The position numbers and the translations under genes are program-made. Below, piece by piece: positions 52,263 through 64,000 of a DNA stretch of 64,000 nucleotides. Source of the stretch: Warburgia ugandensis (Eukaryota; Streptophyta; Magnoliopsida; Canellales; Canellaceae). Position 1 is the stretch's first letter. Each line of letters starts with the position of its first letter. Below the pieces are notes generated by a model, which ran no database searches, was not told the DNA's origin, and worked only from the letters and a program-made list of their open reading frames with translations. The stretch lies in assembly GCA_035236585.1 (NCBI GenBank), contig CP141136.1:28116449-28180448 (forward strand). The letters are read 5' to 3'.

Positions 52263-54593
52263 TGATTTTAAAGTGGAACTTTACAACCATAAAAGTCACT
52301 ATAACGATCAATCTCAGCCCTTCATTTCATACCAAATATGGTACGTCAATTAATTTCTTTCAAATTTTTAAAAAAATAGGATACCTAAAGATTATAGTTG
52401 TAAACTTAAGATGTCAAAAAGTTTAAAATAGTGAAGTAGGAAGCTTTTATATGGTTGCTATACAAGGCAAAGGCTTTTAAACTTTAGTGTCATAAACCCA
52501 GAGAGGTAAAACCCTATAAATAAATAAAAATTTGAACTTGCCTTTGCTTTTACTTAGAATCACCACTTATCGCACCCTCGATTCAATAAATAGGAAGTAT
52601 CTTACCTCATTTGGAGTAGATTGAGCAAAAAAGTAAAGAAGTGTCTTATTTTAGGTATCTTTCTTAGTATTCTTGTGCCACCATTCTTTTATTTCCTCCT
52701 AAGTTCTTACTCATTTATAGGTTTCTCCTTGCATATATATGAAAATTTAGGATTCTTTCCTTAGAGGAAGCTTTATTAGAATTTGTAGAGAGCCTCTAAA
52801 GACACAAATACCAAACTATATTAGGAATAAGAATGAATTTCTTTGAGTATATTGGAATATCTACTCTAGAAGTTCAAGTCTCACTCATAGAAAAAGAAAT
52901 ATTTTATTTACTATTTTTACACTCTTTTTTACATTTAAGATGTGGAACTGAATATTCATTTATGATTCTCCTCTAATGAAATCTCTAGAGGGGTTTTCTA
53001 ATGAAGTTTTTCATTTCATATTATAAATGGCATACAAGTTTGCCTTCTTTCTTTTAACGATTAGGAGATTAGTGGAATATTTAATTACCCTTTCATGAGA
53101 AAAAATCATTCTAAACCTTGAAAAGGGAGTTAGTTTTTCTAAGATTAGTTTTCATAAACTATTTCTCCAATTTCAATTCCCTTCATTTTTATTTTCTGCC
53201 ACTCTCTTTCTTTGAATTTAGGATGAAATCCAAAGTATCCTATTGGACAAATTTGGGTTTCTAGAATTCTAGCTTACTTGATTTATTTTCATAAAAGTTG
53301 AAATTCAAGGGTGGAGAATCTTGAAGTCCAAGATAGTTCCCCTAAAAATTCTCACAACTTTCTTTGATTTACTTGCATTTACATTTTAAAAGTGGAGTAC
53401 CAAATGAAGACCCTCTTCGATGGTCTTTTCTTTGAGGGGAACATTCTATAATCCGAAAAATTCTTAAGGAATAGTCTGGCATGATGTAGGTGTTTCCATT
53501 ATATTTGATGGGAAATATTTCTTTTGGGAAGAAGAAACAAATCTCTCTCTTCTTAAGCATTCTATACAATAACTTAGAATAGTTAAAATGCACATTTCAA
53601 GTATTTTTCAATTTCTCTTGTACATTTAAATTCCATATCATCATTTATGTTTCCAATGTTCCTTTATTGTTCATATTATCATGTTTCTATTTTTTCTAGT
53701 ATTCATGTGATTTCTTAGTTAGTTTCATTTTTCTAACATTACTTGCATTTAGTCCTAAGTCTCTTGTCATTTCAACTTTTCAACTCATTAATTAATTCTC
53801 TGTGTTTATTTTTCATGCTTGATTATTGATTCATGATTCATGATTAATGTATGTTTCCAATCCATTTGTATATAGTTATGCATGCTTATCTTATATTTGT
53901 GCTCAGTTCTAGATTAAGGTATGTTTCTAGCTTCTATCCTTTAAGAGCTTCTTTTATTCTAAGTAGCCTAAATTATTCTTGTTTACTCTTCATTTCCATG
54001 ACTAGCAACAAAACATGTCTCTAATTTACTTCATACTTAACATGTTTGTTAGAATGTGCTACGTAGCCCATGCATTTTTAGTTTCCCCTATAGTTTTAGT
54101 CATTAATATTCATTTGTATGCTTCCAATCTTCATTATGTTGACATGAAAGTTTTTGTGTGTTTTTCTTTGAATGATTTATATTAGATATTCTTGCCCATC
54201 TTTATGCTCTCATTCTATGTCATGAATTTAGTGAAAGACAACTTCAAACTAACTTTGTTTTCAATCCAGAAGAACAAAAGGGTTTGATTTGCTTGCACTC
54301 CTTACCACTTTAATTCTTGAAGATGTTTAGACTTAGATCTCTGTTTTAGCAACTCATTTAATTCATTAGGGATCTAAGGGCCATTTTACCTTAGGTGGTG
54401 ACTCCTCCTCGTAAACTACTTAACTTCATATGAATCTAAGTTAGAGACTTAAATAAACTACTAGAAAAGATTGAGCAAAGAAACACATAAATTTCACAAG
54501 TCATCTCTAATTAACATGGAATCACAAATTCTAAACTAGAGTGAGATAGTAAAACCCTTTTTGAAATTGGATGGAACTTAAAAAATGCCTACA
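52263..54593 (+). mobile_element. Family D LTR (copy D2) inserted in the hAT gene
   Basis: Collinear with D1 (see the shared landmarks there: CATACCAAATATGGTACG at about 52,330, AATAAATAGG at about 52,586, TTTACCTTAGGTGGTGACTC at about 54,395). It ends AATGCCTACA, and hAT coding similarity starts within about 30 bases of that end, showing that the LTR landed inside the transposase gene. The left end is uncertain: similarity to D1 begins near 52,261 while hAT similarity stops near 51,760. Confidence 0.55.
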
Positions 54594-56210
<1,617 letters not shown>

Positions 56211-57964
56211 CAAATATAATCAAATTCAAAGTAAGAAAATTGTGGCTACAAAGAGAGCAAAGACTATAACTTTACTATAAACATTAAATACACATGAATA
56301 TGTCTATTAGAAACTATATGTAATTATTATTGACTAGACATGAAAAGGCAATAAAGATAGACAAATACTAATTAAAGAGTTTATAGCATACAAATGTCAA
56401 ACATAGGCATCATACTAATTAAATTGAAGCAATTTGTCCTAATTTTCCCAACCAAAATCCCCCAAAGTTTATTGTTAGGAATGTAAGCATGAAACATTAA
56501 TAACATAAACTTGTTTTCTTCTTTACATCTTCACTCTTGTCACTTTCACTATCACATTACATAATCAACTTACAACTATATTTGATCCTAAAGCTCATAT
56601 ACTAATCTAACTTAAAAGAAAGGCTTCTAATACCAAAAATGAAGATCCAATAGGACATACAAATTGGTAGAATAACAGAAAAACTTACATAAACAACATG
56701 AAATGGTAAGAATTATGACATTTTCTCAAACATATTTCAACTATCCTTCTACTTAATTTTCTTGCTAAACAACATAAATTCTAATCATGAGATGGTACTT
56801 AAGATCAACTTCTCATGAAATTTTTTTGCTGAGTGTGAATGATTTTACTTCTCATCTTCCCAAATATATTATGCAAGCATAAATGAATAGAAAGATATAG
56901 GATATAAGTGAAGAAATACCATGTCTTTGTGTAGCTTTTAGGATTAATTATATTCCCACCAAGGGCGTTAACCTCTTCAGTTGTCTCAAGATTTCCAGTT
57001 TTGTTAACAATTATGATGATTGTTTCGTCTTTTTCTTACACTTGCAATTCAATCACTCCTTTCCCAACATCACTATCCATGTAGTTCTGAACTAGCTTTC
57101 CACCTTACCGCCAACATCTTCAGTAGCAAGTTAGAACAAGCATATATCACAAGCAAGAAGCTAAATTCATAAGAGTGATTAGAGAGAAATTCTTTTAGTT
57201 TTGAAAAATAAATAAATAGTAAAAGAGTTCTTTAAGAAAGAAACAAGAAACATTTTCTAAGCACCAAATACATGGGAAATTCTTCTAAGCACTTTCTTAT
57301 TTTGTCGTACTCATAATTCATATAAAGGTTCTAGTAGCACCTAGTTTGATTTAGTAATAGCATAATTTAAGTATAAAAAAAAACATTATAGGTTTATTTG
57401 GTCAATAGAAAAAAAAAAATGCACCAAACAAGATTCCCCAAAACATTTTATCACAATCTATAATGACTAATATGTGAATTTATTTCATGATTTCTCATAG
57501 AAATCAATATTAATAGAAAATGAGTACAATCAACAAGAACCAAAAACCAAAGGAAAGAAGAAAAAAAATCAAACAAAAACATAGATGGATACTGATTTTA
57601 ATTACAAAATTAAAAAGGTTGGAATGAATAGTGTAGCATCAAGGAGTGTTAAAGGGTTGACAATTACGGTTTGCTACATCTATTAGTTATGATTTTAACT
57701 ACATAAGAGGAAACATTTGGTATGAGAAAAGGAACTCAAGAAGTTTTCTCAAAATTGTAGCTACAAATTCACAATATTTGGGTCATCTCAATTATATTTG
57801 CATTTTAGTTATAGATTACAAGATTATCTGAATTATTCAAAGGCAAGAAATGTGAATCTCATAAATTTAACTCACTAGCACTCAAATTATATCAACTACA
57901 AGAAAAGGACCTGAGAATCTTCTCAATCTTACCCTTTCCACACTCTTTCCTTTTGCAACTTATT
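56211..57964. other. AT-rich DNA, possibly 5' part of the hAT element
   Basis: No convincing domain. A minus-strand stretch at about 56,940-57,120 (reading KTGNLETTEEVNALGGN in one frame) may be the acidic N-terminal region of the transposase, but no BED finger or terminal inverted repeat was located. Confidence 0.3.
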
Positions 57965-58180
57965 CATCATCATCATCAAGACCTTATCCCAATTAGGGGT
58001 CGGCCACATAAATCTTATTCCTCCATTCCACTCTATTAAATACCATGGTTTCATTTAGTCCCAAAGTTTTTAAATCTTTCATCACCACTTCTATCCACAT
58101 TCTTTTGGGCCTTCCCCTTGCCCTTTTAGAACCTTGTACTTGTATTGCCTCACTCCTTCTAATTGGTGCCGTTGTTGGTC
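57965..58180 (-). mobile_element. 5'-truncated RTE-type LINE, 3' end
   Basis: A 216-bp insertion flanked by a perfect 17-bp target duplication, TCCTTTTGCAACTTATT (57,948-57,964 and 58,181-58,197). The minus strand is open over about 63 codons: SKRARGRPKRMWIEVV, DLKTLGLNETMVFNRVEWR and NKIYVADP before a stop. This is the conserved C-terminus of plant RTE reverse-transcriptase proteins. It then runs into a GATGATGATGATG tail typical of RTE elements. Only the last part of the element is present. Confidence 0.88.
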
Positions 58181-58197
58181 TCCTTTTGCAACTTATT

Positions 58198-59635
58198 GCA
58201 ATGTGGAAATAGTCTATGATGATAGAGATGGATGACTCATCTATATCCAGTAGTCAAGAAAGTATGAGTTAAGGTCTTAAACAAGTTGTCTAGTGTCAAA
58301 CCAATCTCAACTACAATATTTACCAAATGAGGAAAAATTAGTTCCATACCTGTGAAGTAAATACAACTACTTGGATTTGTTGCATGATAATGGGCTTGTC
58401 AACTTGAAGGAGATGACAATAACTACCTCCTACACCTCTTTATAGCTAGCAAGAACATCTTACAATGACTTATTTTGAATACTAATTTGATCTAATCTTT
58501 TATTAGCTCATAAAGTACTAAACAATCTTTACCAAAGAGGAAAAAAGATTAAAAAAAAAAAAAAAAGCTATGAGATTAGTTCAAATGAAAGGTTATTATC
58601 ACAGTTTACAAACTCCAAATTGAACTTGAATTGATGGTGAGCACTAATATGACATACTCAATCTCAAGTGGATGGATTGGACGCCTCTTCTAGTCTTCTT
58701 TGAAGCAGTCCTTGATCTTTTAAGCCAAAACCCAAACAACCCTTGATCTTACAACCAAATTCTTGCTAGAGAAGAATACTGAGATCGTAGAGTCTTTGGA
58801 CTTGGGAGTGGAGTGAGAGGAAATGAAGAGCTTAATATTAAGAGCTAAGACCAATTCTTGCTAACAAGGACACTAAAGTTCAAAGAGTGTTAGGAGTGTG
58901 ACTATGAGAGTGTGAGGAAGAATAGAAGAAGTAGAGTTTTTGTGTTTTCACTATCCCTTTCGCTCTTCAAGTGGGTTTTATTTTCCATTTTGGACAAGTT
59001 AGAGTTATACATAATAGCAAGTTAATGGGTCAACCTGTAGGCTCGTAGGTAGGGTCAACCCACCCACAATTTTAAGTGGACAAGTTAGCTATATGTCATT
59101 TTGAAACAACTCATAGCATAGGTCACATGTTTAGAGGCCGCAAGCCAAAATTGATACCTCGAAATGTGCCACATTTTTTATTCACCTGATTTAGCAAATC
59201 TTAGTGTAAGTTTCATTGATTTCCATCCAAAACCCATCTAATGTTGATTCAAATCAAGCAAATGCAACAAATCAATGTTTTGTCTTGCTTATGATGATTG
59301 TTATTTCATGCTCTCGTGTGATAAAAGCCTAAATGCGGACAGAAGTAGCACTACTAATTAATTAAGATTAAGAAGAAAAGAAAAAAAACATTGAAAATGT
59401 TCTAATGTTAGACAAATTACAATAGCATTTGTTCATAATTGAGCAACATCACTCACTAAGGAAAACTTTTGGGTGCCTATATTCACAAAAGAGTGTTGCA
59501 TGAGCCTTTTCTAAAGTAGTGCATAGACAAAAATGAGAAAAATTCAACATAATCTAAATGTTAGTGTGGGGCATATTCTTCGTTTATTGGGAAACAAGAG
59601 TTACTATTTCAAGAATTTGAGAATCTGGCAAAACA
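58198..59635. other. Intergenic DNA, nothing recognised
   Basis: AT-rich sequence with an A homopolymer near 58,552 and a short direct-repeat-like GTAGGCTCGTAGGTAGGGTC near 59,037. No gene or repeat family was identified. Confidence 0.4.
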
Positions 59636-60180
59636 TGTGACACCCCGGGTTTTCAAAATACTTTTTGAAAACTATTTTCAAATTTGGGATATCCCTTGTT
59701 TGAAATTCTTTTCAAAAGTAAAACATCAAAAACAAAATATTCATTGAAAAATGTTTTTGAAAATCTAGTGTTGTTTCTTACACAAACATAAGGATTTTAC
59801 CAAGAAATGAATGTTTTATTTCTACAAAAACTTCCATAGAGTTTTCTCTATTTTTCAGACATATGCGCATTTGATGCATGCATGTGGAACACCTATAAAC
59901 AATACAAATAATTTTTTTCATTTTTAAAAGCAAATACACAAATTTATCACATCCCAGAACCTGCAGTCGCAACCATATCACAACATATACCACTAAATAA
60001 AAATGAGTCCACAAACATTAAAGTCAATATACACTCGCACTTTCCAATAAATCATAATGCTAACCTAAAGTTGCAAATCTCACCCTTCAGATGCTGGAAA
60101 ATCTCAATCTTTTGAAATTCAAACTCCACAACTACTTTCACGTTCGACATGTTCATCCTTCTATTCTAATTCTTCAAATT

Positions 60181-60210
60181 TGAGGCATTATAGACAATAA
60201 CAATGTCTCA
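60181..60210 (+). other. Family A hairpin (copy A3)
   Basis: Arms TGAGGCATTA and CAATGTCTCA pair at nine of ten positions, including one G-T wobble, around a 10-nt loop. They are followed by GCAAACTTGCTCTTGTG. Position is about 545 bp from the LTR start. Confidence 0.6.
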
Positions 60211-61704
60211 GCAAACTTGCTCTTGTGTAGGTGGAATAAGTTTCTATTTTTTCTTGCAATTCATTATTTACATAATCATGGAATTTTGAGTGTTTATTAT
60301 ACCTAAATAGAAGTCATGGTGCTTTCAAAATAACTACTCATGCTGAAATTATGTTCATAAGTTATACATCTATGAAATGAGTTTACACATATAATTTAAT
60401 ACAGTTGATGAGTCACATGACTTCCATGATTTCTAAAGTTATCTTTGCCTTATCTTTTTCTAGAGGATTTAAGTATTCTAAGCTTTTATTATTTCATAAG
60501 CATTTAATTTTACTAATGTCATTTTCTATGTATAAACACAAGCATTCCAAATTTATTCATGACATATAGTTCTTTAAGATCATTCACCATACATGATCAT
60601 TCAAGTTATCTCCATAAATGTCTAAGTAGTTTGTCATTCAATAGTTAAATTAACTTATGAAGAGTGAGGTATCTAACATTTTCATTATCATGCATAAAGG
60701 TAGTTATCTAACATATTATTCTTCACGAATACAATGCATTTTCATATGCAAGAATAAATTAGTCATGATCATGCAAAATCACTCATAATGCTTAAGCAAT
60801 CTAACACCTTAGTTTAGGAAAATCAACTATTATAATACTAATGACAAAGCCACTAGCTAGGTGTAAGTATTAAAGTACGATATCAACAAAAATAAAGTCA
60901 GTCGATAAGGTCAAATAGTATATACATTCTCATAGTCTAATTGTTAAAAAACCGAAGTTTGATAAATCTTCAATATGGAAAAACCAAAAGCTATTCATGG
61001 TTTTTAAAAGCATAATTGTCAATCCATATGCAACATAGTTCTTTTCGCATCAAATCAAGTTGGAACTACAACCATGAAAATTTGTCTCTCACTTGTGAGG
61101 TCAAAATCTAGTAATCCAAGTAATGTGCAATATCCAAAAGAAGTGGAAAGCCAATTGATTTGATAAGCTCAAATATGTAAACAACAAAAGTCTAAGACAT
61201 GCAGCCCTCAATCTATAATGCAAAATTTGAACCCATATCGTTGTGAAAAACTGATCACTCCATATCATAGTGGCATATTGTCCTACCACTAGGGACTAGT
61301 CTAGACTCTCAAGAAATGGCAGGCATGCCCAGCATGTTGAAACTACACTGATACCTATGCTCGTAGGGCCCTTCCATCACCCAATGGCAACTACCCCAAC
61401 TTCTACATAGGCACGTGGATACCACATGGCCAGAAACTCATTGGAAGTCATGGGGGCTACCTGACTATAACTCAGAGCACTTTCCCATGAGAAGCTACTC
61501 CTAATGCCTATTGTCTCCATCACAGGGTTGGTATTAATATCATCTCAAAGGTCAGCGGCCAACTATACCTCCTAACATAAGGTCTCTAGGACTTATAGAG
61601 GCACGTAGCACACATGCCTCTAGGTCTTATTGCAGCTCGAGGTTTGCATGGCAAATAATGATCCGAGACTTAGGACACACTAGGAGTGACTACCCAAAAC
61701 ATCA

Positions 61705-61870
61705 ATGAAATCCATATCCACAAGGATTTACAATTACTCATAGAGTGTCTACCTAATGAACGAATGAAAAATAACCATCAGGGCTTACAGCTGCTCATTG
61801 AGCACCTGCCCAAACATCAACAAATTCGAATCCATCAGGACTTACAGCTACTCTTTGAGTGCCCATCCAT
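61705..61870 (+). repeat. 57-bp minisatellite inside LTR A3
   Basis: GGATTTACAATTACTC (61,724), GGGCTTACAGCTGCTC (61,781) and GGACTTACAGCTACTC (61,838) mark three units spaced exactly 57 bp. The unit length is a multiple of three, so a 63-codon frame runs through it; the repeating DLQLLIE peptide is a by-product. Confidence 0.88.
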
Positions 61871-62493
61871 ATCATAAATCTCCCAAATCATTTCATGAAA
61901 ATAAAATCTCTATTTCAAAGTTTTATGAGAAACCGTTCAAATATATTCATTTTCAACTCATATTCTTAACAAGCTATAAAATCATATTTTCATGAGCATT
62001 CAAAACATGCATTCTTTATTCATATATTAGATAATGCTTTTTTGGTTCCCAAAAGTAGGCATCTAATGCAATAATTATAAAAAATAAATCTTTAAACAAT
62101 ATCATACAAAATGCAAGTCTCTTAGTGGATCATAGTTAAATTGGTGATAAAACTTTTATTAGTAAAGACAAACATTGTTACAACTCAAGGTCATGACTTG
62201 TAAATATATATTGCAATTGTCCATAGCATTTAGAGATCCTTTCTAAGTTTAAATGTGATATTTTAAATGTGCAAGTTCTTTGTGTTCGTAGCATGTATAA
62301 AGTCCAATTATGTTCAAGGTATTCCAATGTCCACATAAGTGTAGATTTCAACCTCGGTGATAAGTTAAATTACTCTTTTCTCCTCATGTTATAGTTTCAA
62401 TGAACCAAGTATTTTAAGTTCAATTTGCCTATGTTGCTGGTCTAAAGTAAATCATGTTTTTAAGTATTTCCAACATCAAATAAGTGTTTATAT

Positions 62494-62520
62494 ATATATA
62501 TTTATTTATTTATTTATTTT
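62494..62520. repeat. TA and TTTA microsatellite
   Basis: A short TA run followed by about five TTTA units, within LTR A3. Confidence 0.9.
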
Positions 62521-64000
62521 CTAGTCAAAGAGTTTTTTTTTTGGGTGATATAACTAAGGTAACATTAACATTTTCTATTTAAATTCGATCATTCATTTTT
62601 TATTTGATAAGGTGAAATGTGTCACTAAATAACAACTAAATTTTATCACATCTTTCCATAATTTGTAGCAATTAAAGACAATGCTTCATATATCATCATC
62701 TGTATTAAATTATTCTTATAAACACATGATAATTATTAAAATTTTGAAAATAGCAAATCTTTATCCACCTACCTCGTATGGCATTTATCCTTGGTTCTTG
62801 TGTGTACCTCCTTTAGCTCAATCTATTGATTGACCAATCCGTAGGCTTCATCGTTGATCCATAGATGTATGGCTCCGATCATGTCTCTGTCATTGATTAG
62901 TGTAACGAAAAAGCAAAGATATGTTTATATATAGCTCTAATAGTGGAACCACTATAGATTAGAAAGAGATGCAATGCCTCATCTCATAGATCTGGCATTA
63001 GAAGGTCAATCAATAGTTAGATCTTAGGAACGGGCTAGATATGCCATTGTCCTAGGGGTTTGGTGATAGATCTAAGGTTAGATCAAAATGAATACTTGAA
63101 TGAGATATGAATCTAAGAGTATTTTTCACTAATATACAACTAGATCGAGGTGAAGGGTTGGATCTGATCACATATTAAATCATCTGGCATGAAATCTACA
63201 TCCAGACCAAATTGAGAGCTTATATTGGTTGTAGATCAAAGCATTGAATGGTTAGTTAATGGTAGGATCATCTTTCAGGGGTGGATCAGTCAAAGATTTG
63301 ATGTTGAACAATCTAAGATTAGATCGGATCAGACCAACCATAGATCTGGCTTTTGGTGACCTATCAATGGTCGAATCATGGTGACTAGATCAGATTGGTG
63401 TTGGTGACCAGTCAAAGGTTGGATGTGTGAGGGTTCATGAATCAATCACATATCTAACTTTTGGAGGCAAATCAAGGTTGAATGGTTGGAACAGATTGAC
63501 AATTGGATCATGATAGAATCTACAAAATTAGTCATGGATCCATCATTCAAAGATAGATCAATGACTAAATCTTGACGAATGGTCAAATCGCTCACAATTA
63601 CGTGACCTGGTCCGATCAAGGGTCTAGTCACAATTCATGGTTAGATCTTCTCTAATCAACCAATAGATAGATGGGTCTTGTTCCTTACATTGCAAGGATA
63701 GCTACAGTTATCTTGGATCTATGAAATCGTTCTTACATTTGGCAGCAGAAGAGGTCAAAGTTTAAGGGGGTAGTGGAGCCCAACATGTCAACTCAACTCA
63801 TCGAGGAGAGTTAGGAGCAAGTGACATGGGCGGGGTTGCCTACCCTAACTCATCAGAGGAAGGGGGAAATAGGGGAAAGAGGAGAGGAATAGCTGGCATG
63901 CCAGTCGGGTGGGGTCAACCAAAAGAGAGCGAGACAGAGAGGGAGAGAGAATGGGAAGAGGGGGGTGTTGACGGCCTACTCAATTGGCTGATCCATGTCG

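Larger units (their letters stand above)
59636..64000 (+). mobile_element. Family A LTR (copy A3), continues past the window
   Basis: Starts TGTGACACCCCGGGTTTTC, almost identical to the start of A1, preceded by AAACA. It carries the family hairpin at 60,181, a 57-bp minisatellite at 61,705-61,870, a TTGTGTGTACCTCCTTTAGC segment near 62,800 matching A1 near 7,778, and a stretch with many GGTTAGATC/GGTTGGATC motifs (63,000-63,700) shared with A4. The last 300 bp become GA-rich like the 3' third of A1. The right end is outside the window. No coding sequence. Confidence 0.75.

Noticed and set aside
47862-54593. D1 and D2 as the two LTRs of one retrotransposon
   Set aside because: They are same-oriented and similar, but the interval between them holds the C-terminal part of a hAT gene whose remainder lies outside D2, and their divergence is high. 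Two independent insertions fit better.
61686-61995. Short plus-strand frames with DLQLL repeats
   Set aside because: They come from the 57-bp minisatellite, whose length is a multiple of three; there is no independent evidence of coding.

Overview
This window looks like repeat-dominated nuclear DNA from a flowering plant. The evidence is nested long-LTR retrotransposon sequence with an Athila-type primer binding site, a decayed hAT transposase, an Au-like SINE, an RTE LINE fragment, long GA/CT, TG and TA microsatellites, and one intact plant receptor-like kinase gene. The species cannot be named from the sequence. No bacterial-style operons, CRISPR arrays or rRNA genes were seen. Element families are given working names A, B, D and E; assignments and identities were judged by eye.

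Layout. Positions 1-37,626 were originally one AT-rich tandem array of strongly diverged 40-bp monomers arranged in higher-order units of about 2.5-3.1 kb. A family A LTR (6,318-10,223, itself carrying a small copia-like LTR E) and a 15.5-kb family B insertion (16,601-32,126) interrupt it. The B insertion is an Athila-like element: 5' LTR, primer binding site, a decayed gag-like stretch and a partial 3' LTR. Its 5' LTR was later hit by two family A LTRs, and one of those holds a further B LTR. The array reverses orientation at about 33,248 and ends at a truncated B LTR (37,627-40,020).

From 40,021 to 47,861 the DNA is lower in repeats. It has an Au-like SINE with a perfect 12-bp target duplication and the only convincing gene, a 364-residue single-exon membrane-anchored kinase (44,870-45,964) of the EMS1/PSKR-like class. 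From 47,862 to 59,635 there are two family D LTRs, a minus-strand hAT transposase pseudogene split by one of them, two tRNA-like SINE heads and a short RTE LINE insertion with a perfect 17-bp target duplication. A fourth family A LTR starts at 59,636 and runs off the end.

The most interesting structures are: (1) a 40-bp monomer whose consensus consists almost entirely of two short palindromes; (2) a hairpin with a changing stem sequence but preserved pairing in all four family A LTRs, always followed by a CAGCAAGC-like motif; (3) a roughly 96% identical inverted repeat of about 250 bp bounded by GA/CT microsatellites; and (4) a 136-bp GA/CT tract that appears to have expanded inside hAT transposase codons. 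I see no multi-gene system. The biology here is array turnover and nested transposition.
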